Assembly (NCBI RefSeq): GCF_006337165.1 | Contig: NZ_CP040896.1 | Location: 4,898,001-4,962,000 of the forward strand | Reading direction: 5' to 3' | DNA length: 64,000 nucleotides | Source of the DNA: Hymenobacter jejuensis | GTDB lineage: Bacteria > Bacteroidota > Bacteroidia > Cytophagales > Hymenobacteraceae | Shown here: positions 8,503-16,290 of the stretch, piece by piece | Layout of the letters: every line of letters begins with the position of its first letter | Numbering within the stretch: the first letter of the stretch is position 1 | Translations under genes and position numbers: made by a program | The notes under the pieces: model-generated | What the model was told of the DNA's origin: nothing | What the model saw: the letters and a program-made list of their open reading frames with translations, nothing else | Database searches by the model: none

Positions 8503-9404
8503 TGAACCCAATACGCGTAGCGCCGCAACGACTTGAGTTGCAGGTTTCGGCCGTCCCAGGTGGTTTGGCGTAGCAGCGTGTTGGGGTATTTTTTGGCGAA
8601 CCAGTATACGTTCTGTTTCTGCTTGTCGAGCTGCAACTGCACGCGCCAAGCGGGCTCCGGAGCGTCGGCCGAGGGCGCTTCGGCCACTTGCACTTGCGCC
8701 GCATAATACACGGGAGGCTTGGCTTGACTGGTTTGCTGCAAGTCGCAGATTTCTACCCGAAAGCTTGGCTTCGTGTCAAACTTGAGGCTTCGCAGTGTGT
8801 AGGGCAAAGCGTCTTCAAACAACACATCGTGCCGCAGGTGGCGCTCGCCGGCGCCCTGGCCGTCCCAGTAAGAATTGTAGGTTTGGATGTATTCCATGCC
8901 ATCGTCGGAGATGGCTTTGAACGTGTTGCCGCACCATTCCTGCGACGAGGTGGTGAGCTTATAAAGCGGCACGGGCTGATCGCGGCGAAAAAAGAGCGAC
9001 GTGAGAAAATGGTACGGGTACTGCTCGGTCGGGATGCGGCAAAACTGATTTACCTTCATCACCGGAAACACGTCCTTGCGCTTGTAATCGTCGGTTTTGA
9101 CGTTGAATTGCTGGTTAAATTCCTCTTTCACTGTGATGAGCACGTACTCGAAGCGGCGCTGCTTGTTGTAGATCACCCGCTCGGCATCGTAGATAGCCAC
9201 TTCGGCCAAGCCGTCTTCCCAGAGCTTGTTCATGGCCCAAAGCGAGTTGAAATACTCGTCGAGGTGCCGCAGCCGATCGGACGTAGCAACGGCTTTGGCA
9301 GGCGGTTTTCTTGACTCACCTTCCGGCGAACAAGCCACCAGTCCGCCCAGCAAAAGGCCTGTACAAACTGCGGACGTAACTAGTGTGGCAACAAAATGGC
9401 GCAT
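8499..9404 (-). CDS. hypothetical lipoprotein
   Basis: Protein of 301 residues with a lipoprotein signal peptide (residues 1-25; lipobox GLVAC with Cys25). The mature part has a distinct central motif NSLWAMNKLWEDGLAEVA and several aromatic-rich strands (TYNSYWDGQGAG); I recognise this as a family conserved in Cytophagales whose function I do not know. It should sit in the inner leaflet of the outer membrane or at the inner membrane. It is convergent with the mannosyltransferase gene, the two stop codons overlapping by four bases (8499-8502). It precedes nothing obvious functionally. Confidence 0.75.
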   Translation of the reverse strand: MRHFVATLVTSAVCTGLLLGGLVACSPEGESRKPPAKAVATSDRLRHLDEYFNSLWAMNKLWEDGLAEVAIYDAERVIYNKQRRFEYVLITVKEEFNQQFNVKTDDYKRKDVFPVMKVNQFCRIPTEQYPYHFLTSLFFRRDQPVPLYKLTTSSQEWCGNTFKAISDDGMEYIQTYNSYWDGQGAGERHLRHDVLFEDALPYTLRSLKFDTKPSFRVEICDLQQTSQAKPPVYYAAQVQVAEAPSADAPEPAWRVQLQLDKQKQNVYWFAKKYPNTLLRQTTWDGRNLQLKSLRRYAYWVH

Positions 9405-9464
9405 AGGGTAGCAAAACGCGGTAAGGAAGCCCTAGTACGTGCAAAAGCCACGGTCGCGTTTTCC

Positions 9465-10094
9465 TTATGTTATTTGTGCCGCTCGCCACGCCACCAAGTC
9501 CTCGGCCGTATCAACGTCGCGGAGCTGCGGCAACTGGTGCACAGTGAGCCCCAATCGCGTGGCATCGCGCAAGGTGTGGGCCAATACGGAAGCGGTACTC
9601 CAGGTTTTATTCAGAAACAAATCGGCGTGTAAAGTGCTCATTCCTAGCAGGTAATACCCCCCATCGTGAGCCGGACCCAGCACCACGTCGTGCGTGGCAA
9701 GGCAGTCGAAAGCGGTTGTTAAGTGCGCTGAGGTCAGGCCGGGGCAGTCGGTGCCGATGATGACCACAGCCGACGCGCCCGCCGCAAAAGCCTCTGCAAA
9801 AGCCCGATGCATTTTCGCGCCTAAGTCGCCCGGCCCCTGAGTTTGGTGCAGATAATCTGCCCACAGATCGGGAGGCGCGGCCGCTGGTTTTGCATCGGCA
9901 AACCAAACCGTCCGAGTCGCGGCTACCCCGCTGGCCGCGGCTTGGGTGTGCGCCAACAGCTCACAGTACACTTCCAGCGCCGCCTCGTCGCCGATGGTTT
10001 GCGCCAGCCGCGTTTTCACCCGGCCCAACTCGGGGTGACGGGCAAAAATGAGCAGGTGCCGCTGCGGGTTTGCAGAAACAACGGCGTTACTCAT
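9465..10094 (-). CDS. TIGR04282-type (DUF2064) nucleotidyl/glycosyl transferase of arsenosugar clusters
   Basis: Protein of 209 residues with a GT-A-like Rossmann fold: N-terminal LLIFARHPELGRVKTRLA, which resembles the pyrophosphorylase motif, and the acidic site in VVIIGTDCPGLTSAHL and GPAHDGGYYLLG. The family (DUF2064) is named from its co-occurrence with the ArsS radical SAM protein in proposed arsenosugar pathways; the reaction has not been settled to my knowledge. Here it is the third of at least four genes transcribed together and overlaps the rhodanese gene by eight bases. It may equally serve the nearby glycosyltransferases, since such proteins also occur next to GT2 genes. Confidence 0.82.
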   Translation of the reverse strand: MSNAVVSANPQRHLLIFARHPELGRVKTRLAQTIGDEAALEVYCELLAHTQAAASGVAATRTVWFADAKPAAAPPDLWADYLHQTQGPGDLGAKMHRAFAEAFAAGASAVVIIGTDCPGLTSAHLTTAFDCLATHDVVLGPAHDGGYYLLGMSTLHADLFLNKTWSTASVLAHTLRDATRLGLTVHQLPQLRDVDTAEDLVAWRAAQIT

Positions 10095-10635
10095 ACACAG
10101 GGTTGCCGCGCTTGAGCCAAGGGCACCAGATCGGCGAATACGGATGCACGTTGACCGTTGGCCCTTGCTGGTTATACACGGGCAACCCCTCGTTTACCCA
10201 TTCAAAAATACCGCCATACAGGTTGCGGATATCCTTGAATCCCAAGGCTTTCAGACGCTCGCCGGCTTTCTCGCTGCGGTAGCCCACGCTGCAATACACC
10301 ACGACGGTGCGGTTGCGAGGCACGGCACTGAAATCGGCTTTTGCCAGCGAATCGAAGTTTACGAACCGAGCACCACGCAGGTGACTTACCGCATATTCGG
10401 CGGGCGTGCGCGTATCCAGCACAACAACCGATTCGGGCTTTTGGCGCAGCAAATCGGCTAGCGCGGCGGGTTGAATGACGCGCACCGTACCGCTGTAAAG
10501 CGTCCGCAGCAGCTGCTGGTACGCCGGACTAGCGCCGCTTGTGACCTCCTTATCGGAGTTGCAAGCGGGAACGACTGCCGAAGCCAGTACAATTACAAGT
10601 ATTGATATAGCACGCCCAAATAACTTAACAATCAT
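10087..10635 (-). CDS. rhodanese-domain lipoprotein
   Basis: Protein of 182 residues: a lipoprotein signal peptide (about 1-25, lipobox VVPAC) and a single rhodanese domain about residues 60-165. The active-site loop is YCSVGYRSEKAG, with the catalytic Cys that carries a persulfide, and the conserved DTRTPAEYAVSHLRGA segment upstream. Unlike most rhodaneses it appears to be exported and lipid-anchored. Located between arsS and the TIGR04282 gene, overlapping the latter by eight bases; rhodanese genes are common companions in these clusters. Possible role: sulfur transfer or thiol chemistry on an arsenic compound, but this is inference. Confidence 0.85.
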   Translation of the reverse strand: MIVKLFGRAISILVIVLASAVVPACNSDKEVTSGASPAYQQLLRTLYSGTVRVIQPAALADLLRQKPESVVVLDTRTPAEYAVSHLRGARFVNFDSLAKADFSAVPRNRTVVVYCSVGYRSEKAGERLKALGFKDIRNLYGGIFEWVNEGLPVYNQQGPTVNVHPYSPIWCPWLKRGNPVYE

Positions 10636-10641
10636 AATTTA

Positions 10642-10659
10642 TTGATTATCAAGCATTTA
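10642..10659 (-). repeat. recurring 3'-end element at arsS stop codon
   Basis: An exact TTGATTATCAA (minus strand TTGATAATCAA) begins four bases after the arsS TAA stop at 10657-10659 and ends six bases before the rhodanese ATG region. Confidence 0.55.
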
Positions 10660-11706
10660 TGTAGTAGCACCGCCGCAGCTTGAGCCAGCGCCTGCCGTGC
10701 AGCCGTAGCAATGCTGGTTCACCACGATCGCTCGGTTGTTTAGCGCGGCCAGGTTGAAGTCGCGGATGTGCTGGGGGGCTCGCTCCTCGACCGGCAAATC
10801 CAGCTGTTGGTTGAAATCACAGTCATACAGTTGGCCGTCCCAGCCGATGGAAAGCGTACTGCGGCACATCACGTTAGCGGCGGCGGCGGGGTTATAAGCC
10901 AGCACCAGCTTCTCCATATAGGAGGCGTAATTGCCGCTTTCCAATAGGTAATCGAGAAAGCGACTGATGGGCAAATTGGTGATGGTGAGCAAGTTATTAA
11001 ACACAATTCCGTGCTCACGCAAAAGCCGCTGCTTAAAATCGCGCTCCAACGCGGCCTGACTGCCCGGCAAAAAAGCACCGGAAGGATTGTAGACCAAGTC
11101 CAGCGACAAGCCCGAGCCTTCTGCGCCGTAGCCGGCTTCGTTGAGCAAGCGCAGGGCCTTGATGGATTTGGCGAACACGCCTTCGCCCCGCTGGGCATCG
11201 GTGCGCAAGGCCGAAAAGTGCGGCAGCGACGAAACCACCTGCACGCCGTGGCGGGCAAAAAACTGCGGTAAGTCGTAGTACTTCGGGTTGGCGACGATGA
11301 TGGTCAGGTTGCAGCGCACGATGATTTGGCGCCCCAAAGCCGAAATCTGCTCCACAAACCAGCGAAAATCTGGGTTCATTTCGGGCGCGCCGCCCGTAAG
11401 ATCAACTACCTGAATATCCGTCTGAACCAAGGCATCTAGGCAGAGCTGCATGGTAGCGCGCGTCATGATTTCGGTGCGGTCGGGGCCGGCATCTACGTGG
11501 CAATGGCGGCAGGTTTGGTTGCACATTTTCCCCACGTTTATTTGCATCACACGGATGCCCGTTGGGCGCAACGGCAGCAAACCAGTTTCGCGCAGGCGCG
11601 CCGCAAAAGGCAACAGTTGGGCTCCTTCCACATCGGCCTGCGTCAGCACGGTAAGCTGATAGCCGGAGTCGGCTAAGGGATGGTGCTGGGCATGCAAAGA
11701 TTTCAT
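10657..11706 (-). CDS. arsS: arsenosugar-type radical SAM protein ArsS
   Basis: Radical SAM enzyme of 349 residues. The iron-sulfur cluster motif CNQTCRHC (CxxxCxxC) lies near residue 60 in VGKMCNQTCRHCHVDAGPD, followed by VDLTGGAPEMNP. The C-terminus carries a second cysteine set, CYGCTAGAGSSCGG, characteristic of this family (TIGR04167) and expected to bind an auxiliary cluster or product. ArsS is thought to add the 5'-deoxyadenosyl group to dimethylarsinous acid, the first step to arsenosugars. The frame is open 20 codons further upstream, but the ATG at 11706 matches the usual N-terminus. No arsM methyltransferase is in the window. Related members contain selenocysteine; this one has Cys in all visible positions. 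Confidence 0.88.
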   Translation of the reverse strand: MKSLHAQHHPLADSGYQLTVLTQADVEGAQLLPFAARLRETGLLPLRPTGIRVMQINVGKMCNQTCRHCHVDAGPDRTEIMTRATMQLCLDALVQTDIQVVDLTGGAPEMNPDFRWFVEQISALGRQIIVRCNLTIIVANPKYYDLPQFFARHGVQVVSSLPHFSALRTDAQRGEGVFAKSIKALRLLNEAGYGAEGSGLSLDLVYNPSGAFLPGSQAALERDFKQRLLREHGIVFNNLLTITNLPISRFLDYLLESGNYASYMEKLVLAYNPAAAANVMCRSTLSIGWDGQLYDCDFNQQLDLPVEERAPQHIRDFNLAALNNRAIVVNQHCYGCTAGAGSSCGGATT

Positions 11707-11796
11707 GGGCAGGGCAAAAACAGGCTTATCGGCGGTACGGAGAGGCGGCCTCAGACTGAGGGCCACGCACCGACGTTCCAGACGACAACGCAGAAA

Positions 11797-12135
11797 CTAC
11801 ATAGAAAGCTCCTTGGCCTTGTTCATCATCTGCACACCGTGTACCAGGGCCGCTCCTCCCTTGATGGCAGCCGCAACGTGCACTGCTTCCATCATTTGCG
11901 CTTCGTCGGCCCCTTTTTGCAACGAATCGCTGGTATAGGCATCGATGCAATACGGGCATTGTACGGCATGGGCTACGGCCAGCGCGATTAGCGATTTTTC
12001 ACGTTCGGTGAGAGCTCCCTCTTTGAAAACCTCGGCGTAATACTCAAAAAATTTGCGCCCCAGCTCGGGTTGCCACTCGGAGATGTTGCCAAATTTCGAT
12101 AAGTCGGCCGGGTTGTAATAAGTCGATTTTTCCAT
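11797..12135 (-). CDS. arsenosugar-associated AhpD/CMD-like peroxidase
   Basis: Protein of 112 residues with one carboxymuconolactone decarboxylase (AhpD-like) domain. The redox motif is AHAVQCPYCIDAYT: CPYC with the following acidic and upstream His residues that are typical of AhpD-type peroxidases. It matches the family found beside ArsS (TIGR04169, peroxidase-like, sometimes a selenoprotein). Likely cytoplasmic and oligomeric. It is the first gene of the arsenosugar-type operon, 90 bases ahead of arsS. Its substrate is not known. Confidence 0.87.
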   Translation of the reverse strand: MEKSTYYNPADLSKFGNISEWQPELGRKFFEYYAEVFKEGALTEREKSLIALAVAHAVQCPYCIDAYTSDSLQKGADEAQMMEAVHVAAAIKGGAALVHGVQMMNKAKELSM

Positions 12136-12192
12136 GAGGGTTGCGTGAGACCTAGCACTTCTTACTGAGCAACAAGCGCTTAGCGTAACATG

Positions 12193-12209
12193 TTTATTAT
12201 CAATTGTTT
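12193..12209 (-). repeat. recurring 3'-end element, one mismatch
   Basis: TTTATTATCAA followed by TTGTTTAC, starting ten bases beyond the TGA stop of the H-NOX gene; differs from TTGATTATCAA at one position. Confidence 0.4.
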
Positions 12210-12218
12210 ACAAATACG

Positions 12219-12758
12219 TCAGATGCGGCGCACCCGGATTTGAACGTGTTCGCCGTTTTCGCTTGTGGTGGGTTCTACCACGATCTGGTCGGCCTCGTCG
12301 AAGTACGTTGCCAGGCCGCGCACAATGCCCACGGCCAGCGCGCCCATCCGGCGGTCCGAGACGTAGTTGATCTGCACTTCCTGCGACGATACTCGTGTAA
12401 CATCCAGCACGGGCGGGCGGTTTTCGGCGTGGTCTTGGCGCACGCGTTTGTGCATCACCGACTCAGTATGCTCAATCATGTCCAGCGTGCGCCAAGCGGG
12501 GTCAACGAGCTTGCCGTATATGTACATCAGATCGGGCACGAGGTATTCGCCAAATTTCTCCTGGAGCTTTTCCGCCGGAATGCCCGTCATCTCGGCCGCA
12601 TGGCCAACCAGCGCATAGATGTGCGCGTCGGGGTATACTTCTTTGTGGTTGAAATCGAGGGCGCCAAGGCCCGATGTTTCGACCAGGCGTACCCAGGTGC
12701 TATGGTCGTATTGGGTCTGGACGTAGCGCTTCAGCAGAATAAAGATTGATCCGTGCAC
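12219..12758 (-). CDS. H-NOX haem NO/O2-binding protein
   Basis: Stand-alone H-NOX domain, 179 residues. The start is taken as GTG at 12758 because the family begins with M-H-G (here GTG-CAC-GGA), so the 19 extra upstream codons are not expected to be translated. Visible hallmarks: HGSIFILLKRYVQ at the N-terminus and the haem-propionate motif YxSxR (NYVSDRRMG); the proximal His is probably one of those in DMIEHTESVMHKRV. It senses nitric oxide through haem and normally passes the signal to a partner kinase, cyclase or receptor. No such partner is adjacent: neighbours are the arsenosugar-type operon and an ECF sigma/anti-sigma pair. Confidence 0.85.
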   Translation of the reverse strand: MHGSIFILLKRYVQTQYDHSTWVRLVETSGLGALDFNHKEVYPDAHIYALVGHAAEMTGIPAEKLQEKFGEYLVPDLMYIYGKLVDPAWRTLDMIEHTESVMHKRVRQDHAENRPPVLDVTRVSSQEVQINYVSDRRMGALAVGIVRGLATYFDEADQIVVEPTTSENGEHVQIRVRRI

Positions 12759-12883
12759 GGAGGGTGAAAAAAGTGAAGCTGTAAAGTACGGAATTGGTTG
12801 GCGCTGCACCGGCATAACCTGATGCGCGCCGTTCTTCCCAATTCAACCTCTACAGCCTCTTACTTGTTTCCGTTGCCGCGAGG

Positions 12884-13768
12884 CTACATTTTGCCCATCA
12901 CCGTCAGGGTCGACATGGTCGGGTTTGCGCTGCCGCCGGCTTCTTCTACCGTCATGGCGAAGGCTTGGGCACTGGCCACGTCTTTCATCTGCTGAAGACT
13001 ATCGCCGGCTGCAGTGGCGGCGGCCAACATGCCCGCATCAATGGGTTTGCCGTTGTCGAGGGCCCAGAGCTGGTACTGCTTGCCGGAAGGCGGCGTCGGG
13101 AGGCTGTGCACATCGACGTATACTTTGCGGGTAGCAGGGTTATACAACACCTTGGCCCGCGCTGTAGGCGCCACCGGCATGCCCGCCAGCGTAACCGAAT
13201 GAAACTGATCGCTGCGCAGAATGGCGAGCTCCTGCGTCCGGTAGCCCAAGGTTCGCTGCACCGCCTGCACCGACGAGGCCACGCGAGCTTGCTCGCTTTG
13301 GGCAATGGCCAAGCTGGATTCAGCCTCTTTCCAACGGGTATACAGCAGCAGGTTGCCTACCGCGCTCAGCAATAACAGGACTACGGCAGCGGCCATCATC
13401 CAGTTGAAGCGAGCTGCCGGGGCTTCTTGCGTATATTCTTGATTAACAGGCATTTGCCTTACCACGCTTTCTGCCACAGGGGCAGCTTGTGGTTGTGGCG
13501 CGGCTGCGCTCTGGGACTCGGGTGCGCCTGTATCGTGCTTGATGGCCGCTTGCCACCCACTCAGCACCCGCTCGCGCATCCCGGCGGGGGGTGCTTGGGC
13601 ATGAGCCTGCGCATACGCTCCCAGAGCATCCGTGATAACGTTGAGTTCCTCACGGATTTGTGGATGTTCGGCGGCCAGACGTTCGACGTCGGCGCGCTCC
13701 GCCTCGCTCAGCTCGCCGAGGGCGTACTGTTCGAGGATGCCTGATTCGATGTATTCCTGGATGTTCAC
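12884..13768 (-). CDS. membrane anti-sigma factor (RskA-like)
   Basis: Protein of 294 residues paired with the ECF sigma gene just upstream. N-terminal cytoplasmic sigma-binding segment (IQEYIESGILEQYALGELSEAE) without a zinc-binding HxxxCxxC motif, a proline/alanine-rich linker, one membrane helix about residues 128-148 (AAAVVLLLLSAVGNLLLY), a short coiled coil, and a periplasmic RskA-type C-terminal domain (VYVDVHSLPTPPSGKQYQLWAL). It would hold the sigma factor at the membrane until a signal triggers release. Its ATG is two bases after the sigma stop codon, so the two are cotranscribed. Confidence 0.9.
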   Translation of the reverse strand: MNIQEYIESGILEQYALGELSEAERADVERLAAEHPQIREELNVITDALGAYAQAHAQAPPAGMRERVLSGWQAAIKHDTGAPESQSAAAPQPQAAPVAESVVRQMPVNQEYTQEAPAARFNWMMAAAVVLLLLSAVGNLLLYTRWKEAESSLAIAQSEQARVASSVQAVQRTLGYRTQELAILRSDQFHSVTLAGMPVAPTARAKVLYNPATRKVYVDVHSLPTPPSGKQYQLWALDNGKPIDAGMLAAATAAGDSLQQMKDVASAQAFAMTVEEAGGSANPTMSTLTVMGKM

Positions 13769-13770
13769 GG

Positions 13771-14304
13771 TTATCGAATCAATTTTGCCAATACTTTGAT
13801 AGCGGCCCGGGCACGGGTTTTCACCGTTCCGAGCGGCAGGTTGAGTTCTTCAGCCACTTCGCTTTGCGTAAATCCGCCGAAATAAAGCAGATCAATCACC
13901 TGTTTCTGCTCGGGGTTGAGCTTATTGGTCATGTCCTGCAAGCCTATGTGCTCGGGCCGGAACGTGGGAGAGGCGGCCTGACGCAGTGCTGCACTTTCTT
14001 CGATGGGCTGCGTACGACTACCTACGCGGTACTGTCGGGACCGGATTTTGTCAATTGCCAAATTCCGCGAAACGTTGAGCACCCACGTAAACAAACGCCC
14101 CTTGCCGGCATCGTAGGTGTGAAACGAATGCCAGATTTTGACGAGGCTTTCCTGCAAAACGTCTTCCGCGATTTCCTCTTTTTTTACAATCCGGAGGATC
14201 ACGCCATAGAGAGCAGCGGAGTACTTGTCGTAGAAAAGCGTCATCGCTGCTTCGTCTCGGGCACGGAGGCGCTGCACAAGCAGATCTTCCGAAACAGGCG
14301 TCAT
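13771..14304 (-). CDS. ECF sigma factor (SigK-like)
   Basis: Sigma-70 family factor of 177 residues with region 2 (MTLFYDKYSAALYG, EEIAEDVLQESLVKIW, FTWVLNVSRNLAIDKIRSR) and region 4 (LLYFGGFTQSEVAEELN, LPLGTVKTRARAAI); no region 1 or 3. The ATG at 14304 is chosen; a second in-frame ATG at 14361 would add 19 residues of no family resemblance. It pairs with the downstream membrane anti-sigma factor, so it likely responds to an envelope or oxidative signal. Its targets cannot be read from the window; it probably controls its own promoter in the 284-base gap before the divergent aldehyde dehydrogenase gene. Confidence 0.92.
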   Translation of the reverse strand: MTPVSEDLLVQRLRARDEAAMTLFYDKYSAALYGVILRIVKKEEIAEDVLQESLVKIWHSFHTYDAGKGRLFTWVLNVSRNLAIDKIRSRQYRVGSRTQPIEESAALRQAASPTFRPEHIGLQDMTNKLNPEQKQVIDLLYFGGFTQSEVAEELNLPLGTVKTRARAAIKVLAKLIR

Positions 14305-14588
14305 TGACTCGGGGGGTGTAGCAGACACGGGCAACTTGGAGTAAACGCCGGCCGGCACCAATTATCCAGCCAACAATGAGACGAAAGTAGAGGATTATGC
14401 TTGTATTGCGATGCGGGAAGCTGCTGAAGCTATTTCGCGCTACTATAACCCGATTCTTGCAGTTGGGTTTACGGGCTACGGCTCAACTGGTAAATCAGCG
14501 CCGCTTGACCGGCTTTTGCGACCGACAACCGCATCCTGGCGTATGGGTTATCGTACCCTGAACTGGCATTTACTTTTTCCTTCCTTGC

Positions 14589-15995
14589 ATGGCTATCGAG
14601 TCTTTCAATCCCTACACCGGCCGGGTTGAGCGCCGCTTTCAGGCTTTTTCCTGGGCCAAAACCGAACGCATTCTGGCGCAGGTCGCCAAGGAGGCCATCA
14701 CTTGGCGCACTACTTCCTTTGCCCACCGCGCCGAGCGCATGCGCCGCGCCGGTCAACTGCTGCGCGACCGCCAAAACGAGCTTGCTCATATGATGGCCGT
14801 GGAAATGGGCAAACCCATCACCGATGGCCGGGCCGAGGTGCTGAAATGCGCCCTTACCTGCGATTATTACGCCGAGCACGCCGAAGAATTTTTGCGCGAT
14901 GAGCCCATCAAAACCCAAGCGCAACACAGTTTTATTGCCTACGAGCCGTTGGGCGTAGTGCTGGCCGTGATGCCTTGGAATTTTCCGTTCTGGCAAGTCG
15001 TGCGGTTCGCCGCGCCGGCGCTCATGGCCGGCAATGTGGGATTGCTCAAACACGCTTCCAACGTCCCGCAATGCGCCCTGGCCCTCGAGCAGGTTTTCCA
15101 CGATGCGGGCTTCCCGCCTGCTACCTTCCGGACGCTGCTCATTGGATCGGAGTTGGTCGAAAAGCTAATTCAGGACGACCGGGTGAAGGCCGTAACCCTC
15201 ACGGGCAGCGAACCGGCCGGCGCGCAGGTAGCATCTACCGCGGGCGCGCAGATCAAGAAAACAGTGCTCGAACTCGGCGGCTCCGACGCCTTTGTGGTGC
15301 TGGCCGATGCCGACCTGGAGCTGGCGGCCAAAACCGCCGCGCAGGCCCGTATGATTAACTCCGGCCAGAGCTGCATTGCCGCCAAGCGCTTCATCGTCGA
15401 AAAGCCGATTGCCAAAGAATTCATCAGCAAGATGAAGACGCACCTGCTGGCCATGCGCACCGGCGACCCGCTCGACGAAGCTACCCAATTTGGCCCCCTA
15501 GCCCGCCCCGACCTTGCCGACGACCTCACCCGCCAAGTGGATGAATCGGTAGCGAAAGGCGCCAAAGTAGATTTGCACGGCGGCCAGTCGAAGCCCGGCA
15601 CCGCCCTTTTCCGCCCCATGATCATCAGTAATATAAAGCCCAGTCAACCAGCCTATTACGAAGAACTGTTTGGTCCAGTGGCCATTATCATGGAAGCCAA
15701 GAACGAGGAGGACGCCATTCGGTTGGCCAACGACTCGCGCTTTGGCCTGGGGGCTTCCATCTGGACGCGCGACGAGAAACGCGGCGAAACTTTAGCTCGT
15801 CGCATCGAAGCCGGGGCCGTATTTGTCAATTCGATGGTAAAATCGTCGCCGGAAATGCCCTTTGGGGGCGTCAAGAAATCGGGTTACGGCCGCGAGCTTT
15901 CCTACCTCGGCATTCGCGAGTTTGTCAATCAGAAAAGCATCTGGGTGGCTGGCACGCAAAAGAAAACAGCCCCGAAGCAGAAGAAAGTCGAGTAG
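14589..15995 (+). CDS. NAD(P)-dependent aldehyde dehydrogenase, succinate-semialdehyde type
   Basis: Aldehyde dehydrogenase of 468 residues, the usual length for the bacterial NAD-dependent succinate-semialdehyde subgroup. Visible motifs: VMPWNFPFWQV (cofactor binding), TGSEPAGAQVA, the general base Glu in KTVLELGGSDAFVV, and the catalytic Cys in NSGQSCIAAKRF; the C-terminal EMPFGGVKKSGYGREL loop is intact. It oxidises succinate semialdehyde or a related short aldehyde to the acid, feeding the citric acid cycle. The C-terminus has a short lysine-rich tail. Followed by a strong terminator, so it is transcribed alone. Exact substrate is inferred. Confidence 0.9.
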   Translation: MAIESFNPYTGRVERRFQAFSWAKTERILAQVAKEAITWRTTSFAHRAERMRRAGQLLRDRQNELAHMMAVEMGKPITDGRAEVLKCALTCDYYAEHAEEFLRDEPIKTQAQHSFIAYEPLGVVLAVMPWNFPFWQVVRFAAPALMAGNVGLLKHASNVPQCALALEQVFHDAGFPPATFRTLLIGSELVEKLIQDDRVKAVTLTGSEPAGAQVASTAGAQIKKTVLELGGSDAFVVLADADLELAAKTAAQARMINSGQSCIAAKRFIVEKPIAKEFISKMKTHLLAMRTGDPLDEATQFGPLARPDLADDLTRQVDESVAKGAKVDLHGGQSKPGTALFRPMIISNIKPSQPAYYEELFGPVAIIMEAKNEEDAIRLANDSRFGLGASIWTRDEKRGETLARRIEAGAVFVNSMVKSSPEMPFGGVKKSGYGRELSYLGIREFVNQKSIWVAGTQKKTAPKQKKVE

Positions 15996-16023
15996 CGTTT
16001 TCTGCTAAATGCTACTTGCCTTG

Positions 16024-16080
16024 TTGCCGGCCGCCATTCTGGGCTTCGTGCCTTACCAGAACGGCGGCCGGCAAGTTTTT
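16024..16080 (+). terminator. rho-independent terminator after aldehyde dehydrogenase
   Basis: Long stem: 16024-16042 pairs with 16056-16074 (TTGCCGGCCGCC and GGCGGCCGGCAA, then TTCTGG with CCAGAA, one mismatch), followed by GTTTTT. The rest of the gap to 16290 shows no further gene; it should hold the beta-galactosidase promoter. Confidence 0.8.
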
Positions 16081-16290
16081 ATAACGGGGTATTGGATGAA
16101 TACCGACGTCATTTAGGTCGAAAGGGATGTTGGCCCAGAGAGTACATGATGCTACAGCAATCATGCTGGTGCTACTTGCGTTGCATCGGCCGCCACGGCC
16201 GCATACCTTGCCACTGCGGGAATATGGCTTCGGCACCCTTGCTTACCCTCTCCCTACGGCATCGATTCAAATCTCAACGCTTGCTAAGCT

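Noticed and set aside
10657-11706. ArsS as a selenoprotein
   Set aside because: Family members can have Sec near the C-terminus, but here the codons encode Cys, there is no in-frame TGA, and no SECIS-like hairpin was looked for beyond that.
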